Assembly (NCBI GenBank): GCA_023678885.1 | Contig: CM043009.1 | Span: 19,337,117-19,401,116 of the forward strand | Direction of reading: 5' to 3' | DNA length: 64,000 nt | Source of the DNA: Pogostemon cablin | Taxonomy: Eukaryota; Streptophyta; Magnoliopsida; Lamiales; Lamiaceae | In this document: positions 46,460 through 58,896 of the stretch, one piece after another | Layout: every line of letters starts with the position of its first letter | How positions within the stretch are numbered: position 1 is the stretch's first letter | Made by a program: the position numbers and the translations under genes | The notes under the pieces: generated by a model | Databases searched by the model: none | The model's input: the letters and a program-made list of their open reading frames with translations, nothing else | What the model was told of the DNA's origin: nothing

Positions 46460-46945
46460 TATGTCATATGATGCCGGAGGATTAGGGGTTTGGAAAGAGA
46501 AATTTGGGAAATTGTTCTGCGTATCTTTGTCGGAATTGTTCTTCCAATCGAACCCCTGTACCGGAAAAGTCCCAGTCATTGGAGATGGCAAAATCTGCAA
46601 ACAAAAACACAAAACATCCTTAAAAGCTTTCTATCAAACAGGTGATAGGCATTAGATAATTATCTTTTTTTCTTACTTTCCATGGATTGAAAAACTTACG
46701 TTGGAAGCAGAGAGAAGAATAGGAGAATCGAGGAGCTCAGCAGGGCTGAGGCCAGGCGAAATGGTGAACCAGGAGGAAGGAGAGGCGGTGGACGGTGAAA
46801 AGATGGGCAACGATGGTGGCGGTACAGTTTTGAATTTCGAAACCATAGAACCAGTTCTCTGAGATATCCGATCACCAAGCCTGGTGGCGACGGTGGTTGG
46901 GTGGTGGTCGGAGTTGAGGAGGCTGCTGAAATAAGTGGAAGACAT
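46460..46945 (-). pseudogene. Captured group I WRKY transcription factor, N-terminal exons
   Basis: WRKY factors bind W-box DNA; group I members (WRKY33/25/26/2/20 type) share an N-terminal region with SP-rich MAPK-site clusters. Exon 1, 46945-46700: ATG, then MSSTYFSSLLNS onward to SKFKTVPPPSLPIFSPSTAS, WFTISPGLSPAELLDSPILL and SASN, ending at donor AAC/GTAAGT. Exon 2, 46594-46460: acceptor TTTGCAG, ILPSPMTGTFPVQGFDWKNN onward to PPASYDI, donor ATA/GTACGT. The 'FKS.PPPSLP..SPP..SPSS.F.IPPGLSPAELLDSPVLL' pattern is characteristic. Neither WRKY domain is present, so only about 127 residues of a usual 500 or more remain. It is enclosed by the MULE ends. Confidence 0.8.
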
Positions 46946-47212
46946 GAATGGAGTGAGGATGTTGCAGAGTATTGGGCAAAATGTGAATAAATAAAATTAA
47001 ATAACAATAGTTTGATTTTTTTTTACAGGTGGAAGCTTATGTGGATAGAAAATCGACACATCAGCACCGAGCATGCCTCCAACTGCCCAGGTGGCTTGAT
47101 TTGAAAAATGAGTTTAAGATCGAGTATTTATTTGTAAATATTGAAAAGTTTAAACTAATTTGCAATTGGCGAAAGAGTTAGAGGCTTTCCATGTAATTAA
47201 CCCTTAATAAAT

Positions 47213-47711
47213 TGAACATCCTAAGATTTTAATTTTAAGATTGTTAAATTATGGTTTATTAAAATAATACTTTAGTAAGAATTAGTCTTTAACTATTTAA
47301 AAGTCATATTTTAATGAATTACGTATCATAGTTTAGTGAATATATCATATTATCAGCACCTTAAAATCATGTATACTTTAATAAACATTTTTGTGAATAT
47401 TACATATTAACTACCACCTTATAATTACACTTCACCTACATAAACACTATATTTAAATAATAAGTCAGATCATGGATATATGAATCTATTCGTCTCCTCT
47501 CCCATCTTACTTAGACACCGACTCATAGGAAACTATGCAAAAAAACAAAGAAAAAAAAAACAAAAAAAACAAATTTTAACCAAAACTTAGGCATAAGAAA
47601 TTAAAATGAATACATGTAAATAGATAATTAAATAATTCAATGGAAATTTCCTTACAAAATATTTTAAAATATTAAGTCTAACTAAATAGGTGCATATAAT
47701 TCATTCTCCCA
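47213..47711. other. 3' flank of CSL copy B
   Basis: AT-rich. From about 47600 it aligns with 20640-20755 downstream of copy A (TTACAAAATATTTTAAA and AGGTGCATATAATTCATT), marking one edge of the segmental duplication. Confidence 0.55.
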
Positions 47712-48480
47712 TTAATAATTAGCAAGAGATGTAAAAGAGAAGATGGTCGAGGATATTACGATTGAAGCAAGAGTAACATATGGTGAAACTCTACCCTTGT
47801 CCTTCCTCAAACCATCCCTTCAAGTAAAGGGTAATGCAACACAATCCCAAATAATGGAATCAAAGTTTGGATTACCATCGCTCCCCCATTGAACAACCTT
47901 CCAAATCCAATCAGAAAGGATGCAAGATTTATGACATAAAGAATGCACAAAGGAACCATAAACAGAGGTGGTGCCTAGAAATCGTACAATCCCATATGGT
48001 ATCGCTTGGCTACTTCGTCGTCCACCACTTTGTTCGTCGGCAAAAAGCTCGCGTTTGTCAAACCAAACCTCTCCCTTGTAACATCCAAAGTAGCGTATAA
48101 GTAACATGTCAACGACTTCATCATCCACATCCTTTGCTCGATCGACCATGTCCTAATTGAGTGCCCCATTATTAAGATCTCTTGAATATGTTTCAGCTGA
48201 GCTGAGAGAAAAACAAGCATGAACACATGGAAATATGGACTCTAACCTGTTGTATGAGAGAATAAAGAGATTGCATGCATGTTAGACATTTACACGTGCA
48301 GATTATAATAAAAACTTGTGTATACTCGAGCACGCACTGTACTATTGTTTTAAGGTTAATTAGTGTTAAATGTTTCGTCTTTAGGGGTCAAATTGATGGC
48401 ATGAATCTAAGATCTGTGCAACAAGTTGTACAAGAGACTTGCCCATTTCATGTTGTTAAATCACTTGACAGAGATTCTCA

Positions 48481-48765
48481 GGGAAAATATCAACTTTGGT
48501 CCTCTAGGATAGGTCAAATCCAACTTCAATCCTCAGGTTTGGTAATTAATTCTCAAAAGTGGTCCTCCGATGTCTGATTTTAGTCATTTTCGTCAACTTT
48601 GGTCCTTAAAGTTAGTGGAAAAAAGTACCAAAAGTGGACAAAAAATGACCAAAAGCGGACAAAAATGACTAAATTCGGATACCGGAAGACTTTTGAGAAA
48701 TTACCAATTCTGAGGATTGAAATTAGATTTGACCTATCCTAGAAGACTAAAATTGATATTTCCCC
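48481..48765. mobile_element. MULE-type MITE in intron 7 of CSL copy B
   Basis: Inverted ends of about 95 bp: left GGGAAAATATCAACTTTGGT; right, on the minus strand, GGGGAAATATCAATTTTAGT, both continuing through CTAGGATAGGTCAAATC.AA and CAATCCTCAG. Target duplication of 9-10 bp: GAGATTCTCA (48471-48480) and GACATTCTCA (48766-48775). Copy A shows the unoccupied site as ACATTCTCAC near 21689. Confidence 0.75.
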
Positions 48766-50206
48766 GACATTCTCACACTTCTTTAACGTAAGAAAAAGGC
48801 CAAACAACTTAAAAACAAGTACCTTAGGATACAAAGGAATGCGACGATATAGACAAAGTTGAGGAACAAGGGACAATATATAAAGGGGTGCGAGGTAAAC
48901 AGGGTAATAGGCCAATATTGCATAACCCATGGTTTAAGAAACTGGCATCCTCAATGACCCGTGTGTTAGAGGAGAAAACTTCGACAGAGCTATCTGAGCT
49001 AGGCCAACGAACCATCGCGTATGCTGAACAAAAACTTCACCAAGGCTTATAGGAGATGAACCCAAGAAACATAGGTTAGAAGGTTCATAATACACAGAAA
49101 TCCATCCCTCATAGTGCAAATTAAGGCCTGTAAAATAGTCTTCCACCACTGAAAAATACCTAAATCCCACCTGCACTCATAATAACCTAGTAAAAATTAA
49201 TAACATCAAGTATGTAATTATTAATGATCATATATTCCAGATTGTGAATATTGAACATGCCTCTTCCCCCCATTTTGTATTACTGTCATAGCTACAAGAA
49301 GCTAACAGTTGCAGTTCTTTATGCAATACATTTCCTTTTGCAAATATTTTGTCATTAGGTTTGTAATTCCTGTGCAATGTCTTGATGAACTCGTCTGACG
49401 AACCGAAACACTTCTTCAGTTGGATAAGATCAACATCTGTGGTAAAAGAAGTAACAATCAGATCAATAGCTACAAATATACTGCATTTTGATTTTCAAAA
49501 CATGCTCTTGTTACCAAGCTGAATTTTTCGAGTCTCATACAAGGCTTCTCTCTTTATATAAAATCCAGTTCCTGTCAACAATGGTCCACGAAGCCCATCT
49601 AAACCTTCCCACATTTCCTGCATTAGAAGACGGAAAAATGATTCATACTTAATTAAGTCACTCTAACAGGGCTCCAATACCCTGTTTAATGTCAACCTCG
49701 TCTAAGAACTTAAGGTGGTAAAGAGGAGTATCATTTAATAATTAATCAGGTCATGCTAGCATTACCCATGCATATCTGAGTTGACCATCGTATATGTCAT
49801 TTAGAGCATTAATGTTATAGAACTTCTGGGGGAACTGAACAAAGGTGAGGTTTGGTGCCAATTTAGAGTCGAGATGAAAGCACATGGCTAGTCGACCGGA
49901 CGCCGCATTGTTGCAGTACATGTCACAGTCGAGCACCAAGATGTACGGCGAGTTACTGATCATAGACAATACGCGAAGCTGCAAATTCAGTTATGAATAT
50001 ACTCGTCGATCATACAAACTAATGTGTCTATTATAGAGATGGAGAGTTTACTAGTACGTTGAGTGCTCCAGCCTTGAAATGGTGTGGATGATAAGGCTTT
50101 TTCTCTCGAGCAGCATACACTAGAAGTGGCATCTCTTCATTATCATTTAAATCACTAATTACCTAATATCATTCATCATGTTAAATTGTGGGTTGAATTG
50201 GCAACC

Positions 50207-50931
50207 ATTGGAAAATTTTAATTTCCAATATAATCTAATTGGGTGGGCAATATATTATTATGCAATTATATTAGCTGTTCAATTATTTTATGGACTTAAT
50301 TAAGTGATCCAACTAAGGTTAAAAGTTCATGGGCTATAATAATATTTGATATGGGCCAATTGAGTAGATACCCAATATTACATGATTAGGTGATTATGGG
50401 TGACCCAGTTGTGTAGTATATAAAGGCTCACAGGTTATGGTCCACAGTCGAACATGGTCTTCCCTACTCCCCATCGGGAGGGATTACTACGGTCCCATAA
50501 AGGAATTAGGAGGCTTAGTTGAGGAAGGCCATATAACCACTGATCCTGAGTTCGTGTTCCGCCTAGAGACTCATTGGATCAGGTACGCTTCCGCTTTACA
50601 TTTTGAATCTCATTTAATCGTAATAGGGTTTAAGGCATTAGGAATTATTTCCAACAAGTGATATCAGAGCCACCCTATTTTATGATTCTCTGAGATCTGA
50701 TGAATTACTGTTAAATGTATGGAACATCTCATAATTTTTTTTATCGGATCAAGCCAATTTTATTTTGTTATCTTAATATAAGATTATGAGATCATGCGTC
50801 TGATGGCTTATAAAGATAGACATGAACATATGTTTGATTTCACACACCTAAAGCAGTATTCATATTTTTTTTTATTAAGAATTCATTCTATGAATATAGT
50901 TTTCGGATTCAATAATATAATTCTTGTTCAA

Positions 50932-50965
<34 letters not shown>

Positions 50966-53900
50966 GTGACAAGCTTGTGTGACGTTCCCATACGATTTGG
51001 AGTAATCACTCAATACTTTTGGCTAATTGAATAACATTTCAATATTATGTTATTAATGGTATCGTGATTTTATTTTGATGGTGTCACGGTGAACTCAGTC
51101 ATTTGGCTCTTATTTATGGAACATTATTCCAATTAAGAAAATTGAAAATGTGTGGTACAGTTTGTAATCGGATATTCATTCTCAATTGAGTTATACTCTT
51201 ACACTTTAGCCATATAAACTGAATATATGCTTGATGGAATTCGGTTCTCTATGTTCTAATTCTATTAAATATTATTCTCGTATCTTTGATGAGAGATGGC
51301 ATGTATTTACGATTAGTATTTTAAGTTATATTTTGCCCATTGAATTGTTTTGGTACATTTTATGGAAACTAAGATTTGCGACTATTAATGCGTGCTCAAT
51401 TAGTGGGGAGTGAATTTGGAATTTAATTATGCAGTGCCATATCTAATTCCATATGACAAGCAATTTTGTGATTTTGTCGTAATGGGTGGTTACTGTCATA
51501 AATGTTAGAAATTTGTATTAATGTGTGGATTCATATATTGATTTGACACACCTTTGTTAATTACCGTCGTTATCATGAAGTCCATAATGGCGTGGAATCA
51601 TTGACTTTATTATTGTTTAATCCATGATTACATGAGGAATTGGAGTTTACGTATTTGTTACCAATGGTTAGAATTTATGCATTCTGTTTTGGATTATAAA
51701 AGACTAATCCTTTCTGACTCCATATGTTGTTGGATATGTGCCATTTTTTTTAACATTAGAATGGCAATTTGGTAAATATGCATATAACAAGCATATGTAA
51801 GTTACATAGCAAATTGCAATTCATAATAAAGTTTAGGATCCTAATCCTAAATTATATGTATATGGGCGTGTAGAATAATTTAGATTTGCATAACACTGTT
51901 ATGCGGTTAATGATGGTGATTGGTATTTGGTTATAAAATTATGGATGTTATTCATAATAATGAATTGATTGAACCAATATTAATGGAAAGCTGGGTTTTT
52001 GTCATTCCATAATTTCAAAAATAATGAAATCACGTGTTAATCGAAATTACAATCTTATGCGTGTTGTTCTTCTGAATTGATTGGATTAATTCAATTTTGG
52101 AATGAATTGTATGTATGCCAATTTATTTATATTTATTTATAAAGTTGTTTGTCTAATTCAATTTATTATAAAGTAGGATTGAAATTCCTAAGTAAGTTAA
52201 AGAAATCTTTCATTAATTTTAAATATGGGAATCATCTAATATTCCCATTTTGTGGTGGAATTTAATTTAATTTAAATTTGAGGAGATATTTTTTTAATGT
52301 CGTCAATTAAACATAAATATTTATTTTAAGTATTTATTTAATTGGTTTAGTAATTTTTCAATCTAGTCAATCAAAGCCTCATGTTGCCATAGCAGCCTCT
52401 GTGTGTGGAGTGCGACTTTATTGAAATTACATAGATGGGTGTATAATTATTTATGCGTTCTGAGTTCGGCCCTTAGGTAGACACAGTTTGGCAGAATAAT
52501 AACACACATGTGATAATAAGTATGATAATTATTTTGAATTGTTCATGTGAACATGAGTCGGTCCAAAGATGGACTTTTGTTTGACATAACTTATTATCAG
52601 TATTTGATTACTACACCAAGATTACCCCTACAATTAATTTTTATCCATAAACGAGGTTAATGTTGCACAAGGTGTCTTATGATGGGTCCCCAACTAGTAT
52701 CACTAGTCATAATTTATTTTATGACATGTATGTTGCGAGTGTATTTTCATGTGGGTATTGATCGGCCCAAAGTTAGATTAATATTTGGCCCGAAATACAC
52801 AAGCACCTATGCTGGTAAATACGTGATAATTATTTGTATAATATGTGAGTAATAAGTCGGCCCAAAGGAAGACTATTCTTTGACAGTTCTTATTGTCAGT
52901 ATTTGATTATTACAAAGAGGGTGTCACTTACAAGTTAGTATTGTCATCATTGGACTTGATACTAATGTTGTGCTAGATTCCTCGAGATGATTCTAAATTA
53001 TTTAATTTTTGAAAGATTATAAAGCTTAATGCGAGCACGATAAATTATTTTACAATAATTCTCTGTACAATTAAGAAGTCTGCTAATTAAGTTTAATCTA
53101 TATCAACAACAAAATCATACATGATGAGAACTTCAACTATAAAGATGAGACAAGAAGGCTTCAAGAAAATTTGGTCTCAATAATGTATAAGGGCAATACA
53201 AGAAAATACATTAAGAAAGCTGCTAAAGACAACTAAAGTACAACCTTTTGTTTACTCCTAATAAAGGCTTGTGGAATTATTTTATAATACACCACATTAA
53301 GATGACTTAGCATGAATGGTGTTGTGGTGTAGTTAAAAGACAAAAATAGTACTCCACAACATATGGTTACTAATTGGAGAAATACTAAAGATTGCAGCTT
53401 ATGGTTCAATAAAGTTCCAACCAAAGTAGTTGTGAGAACTCTTTCAGTTTCACATATGGTGATGTCCAACTAAGGTTAGATCATTGAGATCTACTAAAAA
53501 AAATTAGACTCAAAAAAATACAAGCTACTTTATTGGTTATGAATAAAGATAAAAGTTTTATGATACATTAATCAAATCATATTTGAGACGGGTAACACAG
53601 AATTCTTTGAGGATATTGATTTGGGGGGAAGAATAATATTACAGTACATTGTTAGGACATTGTCAATAATATTTAAGGAATACAAACTCAACAATCTCAA
53701 GAAATAATGTCACTAAAGAAACCACTAGAGTTGGGAGAAAGACAATTTAGATGATTATGTAGTTTTCTCCTAAATAATGAGGACACTATGGAATTAATGG
53801 TAGAATATTCAAACAATGTTCATCAAGCCATGCGTGGTCCAAATACTCAAAAGTGGGTTAATGCTATAAGTTATGAGTATAAATCAATACAAGATAATTA

Positions 53901-55801
53901 GGTTTGCATCTTGATAAAATATTATACTCAAAATGGAAGGAATGCTTTATTTTAAGATAACCGTGACATTAGTAGCATATTTTGATCTTAAATCATATTA
54001 GATGGATGTAAAGATAAATTTTCTTGATAGTAACATTGATGAAACAATCTCAGCAGTTTAAGAACAAAAAAGGAATCCATCTATACATTCAAGTAAGTTT
54101 TTCCATATAGGAATCACAAGAATCATCATGAAGTAATTGACTCATTTGGATTTGAGACAAGTGTAGATGATTATGTGATTCAGTGAGAGAAGGTTTAATT
54201 TAAACTAAGGGAGATAAGTGCAGTCTCAATCAGATGCCCTAAAGTTAAACTAAAGATTTAAGAAATGTAGAAATATTATATATGTTTTGATTGTTGGAAG
54301 TTGTTATATGATGAGGTCTACACAAGACCTAATTTGGCTTCTGTTGTTGGTATATTAAATAGACATTTAAATAATTCTAGTATGGATCTTTATAAAGTAT
54401 TTATAGAGAACTAAGGATAACATGCTTGCACATAAGAGATCAGATTAGTAGAAGATCATAAAGTAGTCTGATTTTGAGTTTGTTGGATGCCAATACAGTA
54501 TAAGATCCACTTTAGGCTATACCTTCTGTTGGTCTGGAGAGCTATACAAGTAAAAGTATTAAGCAAACACTTTAGCTCATTAGCCATGATAACAAAATCA
54601 GTAGCACACTAAGGGGCATTCAAACATGAAATAAAGGTTGCGAAACTTTGTCACGTAAAGTTTATTGTGACAGTTAGTTCGCAGTAAAGTATTTATGACA
54701 AGAATACTTATAAGTCAAACAAATTGACATAGAATTCTTGGTTGTTAAAGAAAGTGTTTTGTGTAGATAAAATTTTAGAAGAGCATATTATGATAGACTC
54801 TAAATATGGATCCACAAATTATGTATTCAACGCCCTGCAATTTTATGAGCTAGCTACTCATGTGGGTGTTATATGGTTTTAGAATACATTGGTTCAGTGG
54901 GAGTCTATATTTATTATTCTTTAAAGTTTTTAAGACACTTTGATTTGGATAATTCGATTTTCTGCAGAATTAAGTTGATGGTTTTGAATTCATTGTGAAT
55001 TCACTTAAGTTAATTTTTCATTTTGTAATATTTTATATTATGGATTGATCTCACTAAGAATTAAAGTTGGACCAGTTGAAAATAGACATGATGTTGATCA
55101 TATTTGACATGTAATTTCCATGCTACTCACCATATTTGATCTATGTTATTGAATATATTGATATTGGTGATTGTCGGAGTTTAACCACGATTTATAATGT
55201 GGTGAATGCCGCGGTAGTTCCATATTAGTATATGAGATGGACCAAATTGTTAAGTATAGCCTGAATAGGAATAGCATAAAGTTGTGCAACTAAGGACTCT
55301 TGATATAATTGCTTTGGGAAAATATATAGCCCAAGTGGGAGATTGTTGGAAAATTTTAATTTCCAATATAATCTAATTGTGGGCAATATATTATTATGTA
55401 ATTATATTAGCTATTCAATTATTTTATGGACTTAATTAAGTGATCCAATTAAGATTAAAAGTCCATGTGCTATAATAATATTTGATATGGGACAATTGAG
55501 TAGATACTCAATACTATATGATTAGGTGATTATGGATGACTCAGTTGTGTAGTATATAAAGGGTCACAGGTTATGGTCCCCAATATACTAAGCCGAACAT
55601 GGTCTTCCCTGCTCCCCATCGGGATGGATTACTACGGTTCCCATAAAGGAATTAGGAGGCTTAATTGAAGAAGGCCATATAACACTGATCATGAGTTCGT
55701 GTTCCGCCTAGAGACTCATCGGATCAGGTACGCTTCCACTTTACATTTTGAATCACATTTAATTCTAATAGGGTTTAAGGCATTAGGAATTATTTTCAAC
55801 A
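50207..55801 (+). mobile_element. Copia-type LTR retrotransposon, degenerate, in intron 2 of CSL copy B
   Basis: LTRs at about 50207-50656 and 55344-55801 share GGAAAATTTTAATTTCCAAT at the start and GGCATTAGGAATTATTT.CAACA at the end. A primer-binding site TGATATCAGAGCC (50659-50671) resembles the initiator-Met tRNA site, and a polypurine tract AAGTGGGAGA (55333-55342) precedes the 3' LTR. Coding remnants follow Copia order: reverse transcriptase near 53840-54060 (HQAMRGPNTQKWVNAISYEY, FDLK, MDVKINFLDSNIDE) and RNase H near 54470-54560 (FEFVGCQYSIRSTLGY). Stops and frameshifts are frequent. Two diverged direct repeats (GTCGG.CCAAAG.A.GAC at about 52558 and 52857) lie in the gag-side region. 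It is oriented opposite to the host gene. No target duplication was identified; the left LTR edge is mutated. Confidence 0.75.
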
Positions 55802-56490
55802 TAAATCTCATATTAGTTAGGAGTGCGGATGGCTATGAGATCATTTGTGGGGAAAGGCCCAAGTGTAATTGTAAAACAATGCGGGCTTATGATGGCTCAA
55901 AACAGATAATATTCTGTTATAATTGGATCAAGTGGTCTACTAAGCTTTTTATGAGCTCGGTTCTCTGTGGGCCTATGAGAATAGTTGCTAGAATGGGAGG
56001 TGCTTTTCAAAATACACAAAAAAAAAAAAAAAAAACATCTTGAAATTCTTGGGCCTAAACACTTCGTGGGCTTAAAAACATAGTGGAATGGGAGATGATT
56101 TCCATATACAGAAAAGTAAGCATCTTGCAATAAAGTCTCACGAAATTAAATGACTTGAGTATTTCATAAACAATTTTCAGTATAAAAAGCGATAATAATA
56201 TTTTTAAAGAAAAATTATAACATTTTTAATAAAAAATAATAACTAATTAAGAAAGTGTAAAATAATCCCATTGTGAGGTGGTCTCACGTAAGTGTAGTCC
56301 CATTTTTTACTTATATTAGGAATTGCTCATGAAATAATTTACTTACCACTATCACTTTTCATTAATTCGAATAATATTTTTTTTATTATAATGTTATCGC
56401 ATGAAAGTTTTCGTGTGAAATTATTTGATCATACAAATATAAGCACTTAAAATGTGACTAGCTATACCACTCACAGACATTAAAAAAATA
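55802..56490 (-). other. Intron 2 sequence of CSL copy B beyond the Copia element
   Basis: Contains an 18-A run at 56018-56035 and, from about 56150, sequence homologous to intron 2 of copy A (AAGAAAGTGTAAAAT). The block 55802-56140 has no counterpart in copy A and no recognisable domain; it may be another insertion. Confidence 0.4.
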
Positions 56491-56752
56491 CCCCTCGATC
56501 CCGCGTTAACGTTGATGTTTGCTTTTTACACGAAAATTAAGAGATATAATATTTTAATGTGTAGTGAGGTGAAAGAAATAGGAGTAATATTTAATGTAAA
56601 GTGGGTAGTTGTATTAATGTTGTATGTGGGTCCTACATGGAATAATTAATTGTTTTATGTGGGTCTAACTTGACAAAAAAGGAAACGTAAACCTTAACTT
56701 AGACAACCCAAAATAAAAAACGTAAACCTTAATTAACGCGGAACGGAGGGAG
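56491..56752. mobile_element. Stowaway-like MITE in intron 2 of CSL copy B
   Basis: Left CCCCTCGATCCCGCGTTAAC, right TTAACGCGGAACGGAGGGAG, TA on both sides, with GTGGGTAGTTGTATTAAT inside. Absent from copy A. Confidence 0.65.
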
Positions 56753-56969
56753 TATGTTTTACCCTTTCAAGAGCAAAATGTCCAAAATTCCTAAATCATA
56801 GTGAGTTTTGAAATTATGTTTTGTTTTCAAAATATACATATAAATTTTAAAATTAACACTATAAGTATATAATTATCTATAAATTATATAATCCTTTATA
56901 CACACTTTTTATACATAATCTCTATTTATGTTTAATCCCTAATTTTCTTTTTCTTTTTACATAAATTAA

Positions 56970-57215
56970 TACTCCCACCATTTTATATTAATGTTTACGT
57001 ACACGTAGATTAAAAGATAATATTTTAATAAATAGTGAGTTGATATATATAATATTTAATTTGTAGCGAGTAATTGCATTAGTTTTGTGTGTGTGCCCAT
57101 GTAGAATAATTAACTGTTTTGTGGGGTCCTACTTAACAAAAATAAAAATCAAAATATAAACCTTAATTTGAAACAAATCAAAATATAAAATATAAACCTT
57201 AACGTGACACGTGTA
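56970..57215. mobile_element. Degenerate Stowaway-like MITE in intron 2 of CSL copy B
   Basis: Left CTCCCACCATTTTATATTAATG, family interior GTGTGTGCCCATGTAGAATA, right side AACCTTAACGTGACACG. End bases are decayed. Confidence 0.4.
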
Positions 57216-57911
57216 TTATTTTTTTACCCATTTTATTTGACATCACCCTATCAAAAATTTAAAACAAACATACATGCATCATTATTCAATTATTTGTAAA
57301 ACCTCACTTATACTCAAATTTAACATCACCTTAGCTAGGGTTGTTTTGGTTTTAAAAATAGTTTTAGGTTTTGAAAACCTACACGATCCTAGTTTAAATT
57401 TTAAAAATAACCTTTGTGTACATCTACAAACTTGATCAATTTTCTATTCATCCATCTTTCATATATTTTTTCACCTAAAATCAATACTACTCTTTCTCTC
57501 TCCTCTATCTCATTAATCAATATTTTAGGGAGTATTTGTTTCACATTCATTTTTAACTTTTACAAAAAATAAGAAAGTTTACATAGTATTGCACTTAAGA
57601 GAGCTCGATGTCCTTCTAAACCCATTAATAAAGCAATGACCCAATTGAATCATCACTTAGGGGAAAATACGTTATAATATTCATGAAAATAATAATAAAA
57701 AATTAAGACAATTTTCATGCTCATCCTTATTTTTGACATTTTCATATTTTATTAAGTCACCTAATAATTTTAATAAACTAAACACCCTCTTACATGAATA
57801 AATCCACATCATAAAAATTACAAAGGATTTATCATGTGTAAAATTCCAATCCAACAAATTATTTAATTAAGAAGAAACGAAATACATGAGAGCCCAAAAT
57901 AATATAGTAAA

Positions 57912-58336
57912 CTTCTTATGTGACCCAACTTTAAGCTTATATTTTTAAATCATGTCCAAATTGACACAAAAGTTCTTGATTTGATTCGATTATATATTTA
58001 CAAATCAACTACATATATCGGCCAACATGAGAATTTGTGAAAATATTAATCAAATTTTGATTCAATAGCTCAAATTAGTGACTCAAATAAATACAAATAT
58101 GAGACTCGATTATACTTTTGTTTAATTGAGCCATTTCATTTATAATCGAGTCACGTATATGTATTTAATTGAATCACTAATTATGAAGTTAAAATTTAAC
58201 TTATATTTTCACAAACTATCACATATATAATAGTATAATCGAGTGGTTAATTGAATCAAGTGCTTTGTGTCAATTTAAGCAGTTAGAAATATATATAAAC
58301 TTAAAAGTTGGGTCACATAAGAAAAACCATATATTC
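57912..58336. mobile_element. MITE with about 90-bp inverted repeats in intron 2 of CSL copy B
   Basis: Left TTCTTATGTGACCCAACTTT (57912) continues through AAATTGACACAAA; the right end, on the minus strand from about 58325, reads TTCTTATGTGACCCAACTTT and AAATTGACACAAA. The first 20 bases are identical. The long inverted ends suggest a Mutator-type MITE; no clear target duplication was seen, so the outer limits may be a few bases off. Confidence 0.6.
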
Positions 58337-58705
58337 TTTAGGGTATGTTCAATTTAACCCTTTTGCCCAATTAATTATGATTCATGAATACCTCAATTAT
58401 TGATGGATGATCTCTGCTGACATCAGATGTTGTGTCCCCTATAATCTTTGCCACATAATCCTTGAAACGCTCATAAGCTTTCTATATCATACAAAATTCC
58501 ATCCACATCGTCACAACATTGCACGTAACAAAAAACCATTTTTATTCGACAGTAATGTTTATAATTAATATAAAGTATTTTTAGATATCATTGCAAATAT
58601 AGCTTTTAAATAAACTTAATTCTAAAACGTAGCACAATATGCATGCGGTCACAATAAAATTATAATGTATTTCAATATTCTATTTTACAATTTTTACCTG
58701 CATAT

Positions 58706-58730
58706 AATAATAATAATAATAATAATAACA
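58706..58730. repeat. (ATA)n microsatellite
   Basis: Short ATA repeat in intron 1 of CSL copy B. Confidence 0.85.
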
Positions 58731-58896
58731 GACACTCTTAAATCTAGGAACAAAACAATTTTTTTTTTTTAATGTATTGTATCGATCAATTTTGTCTTTG
58801 CATCATTAAATCGTTTCAGAAGACAAAAATAGAAAATAAAATGTGTTCGTTTCCAAACCTGAATTTCCTTCTTATCTTCCAAGTATGCGGTGCAAC

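Larger units (their letters stand above)
45943..47203. mobile_element. Pack-MULE carrying a WRKY gene fragment
   Basis: Terminal inverted repeats of about 130 bp: left GGGTTAATTACATAAAAAGT; right, read on the minus strand, GGGTTAATTACATGGAAAGC. Both continue through TTGC.AATTAGT, AAACTTTTCAA.ATTTACAA and ATTTTTCAAATCAAGCCACC. The flanking 9-bp repeats TTAATTAAT (45934-45942) and TTAATAAAT (47204-47212) differ by one base. Long inverted ends and a 9-bp duplication define Mutator-like elements. No MURA transposase; instead the interior holds a WRKY 5' fragment (minus) and a short second coding-like piece (plus), so it is a gene-carrying MULE. Confidence 0.85.

Noticed and set aside
50437..50661. 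74-codon frame in the left flank of the Copia element, repeated near 55699
   Set aside because: It is present in both LTRs, so it is LTR sequence, not a gene.
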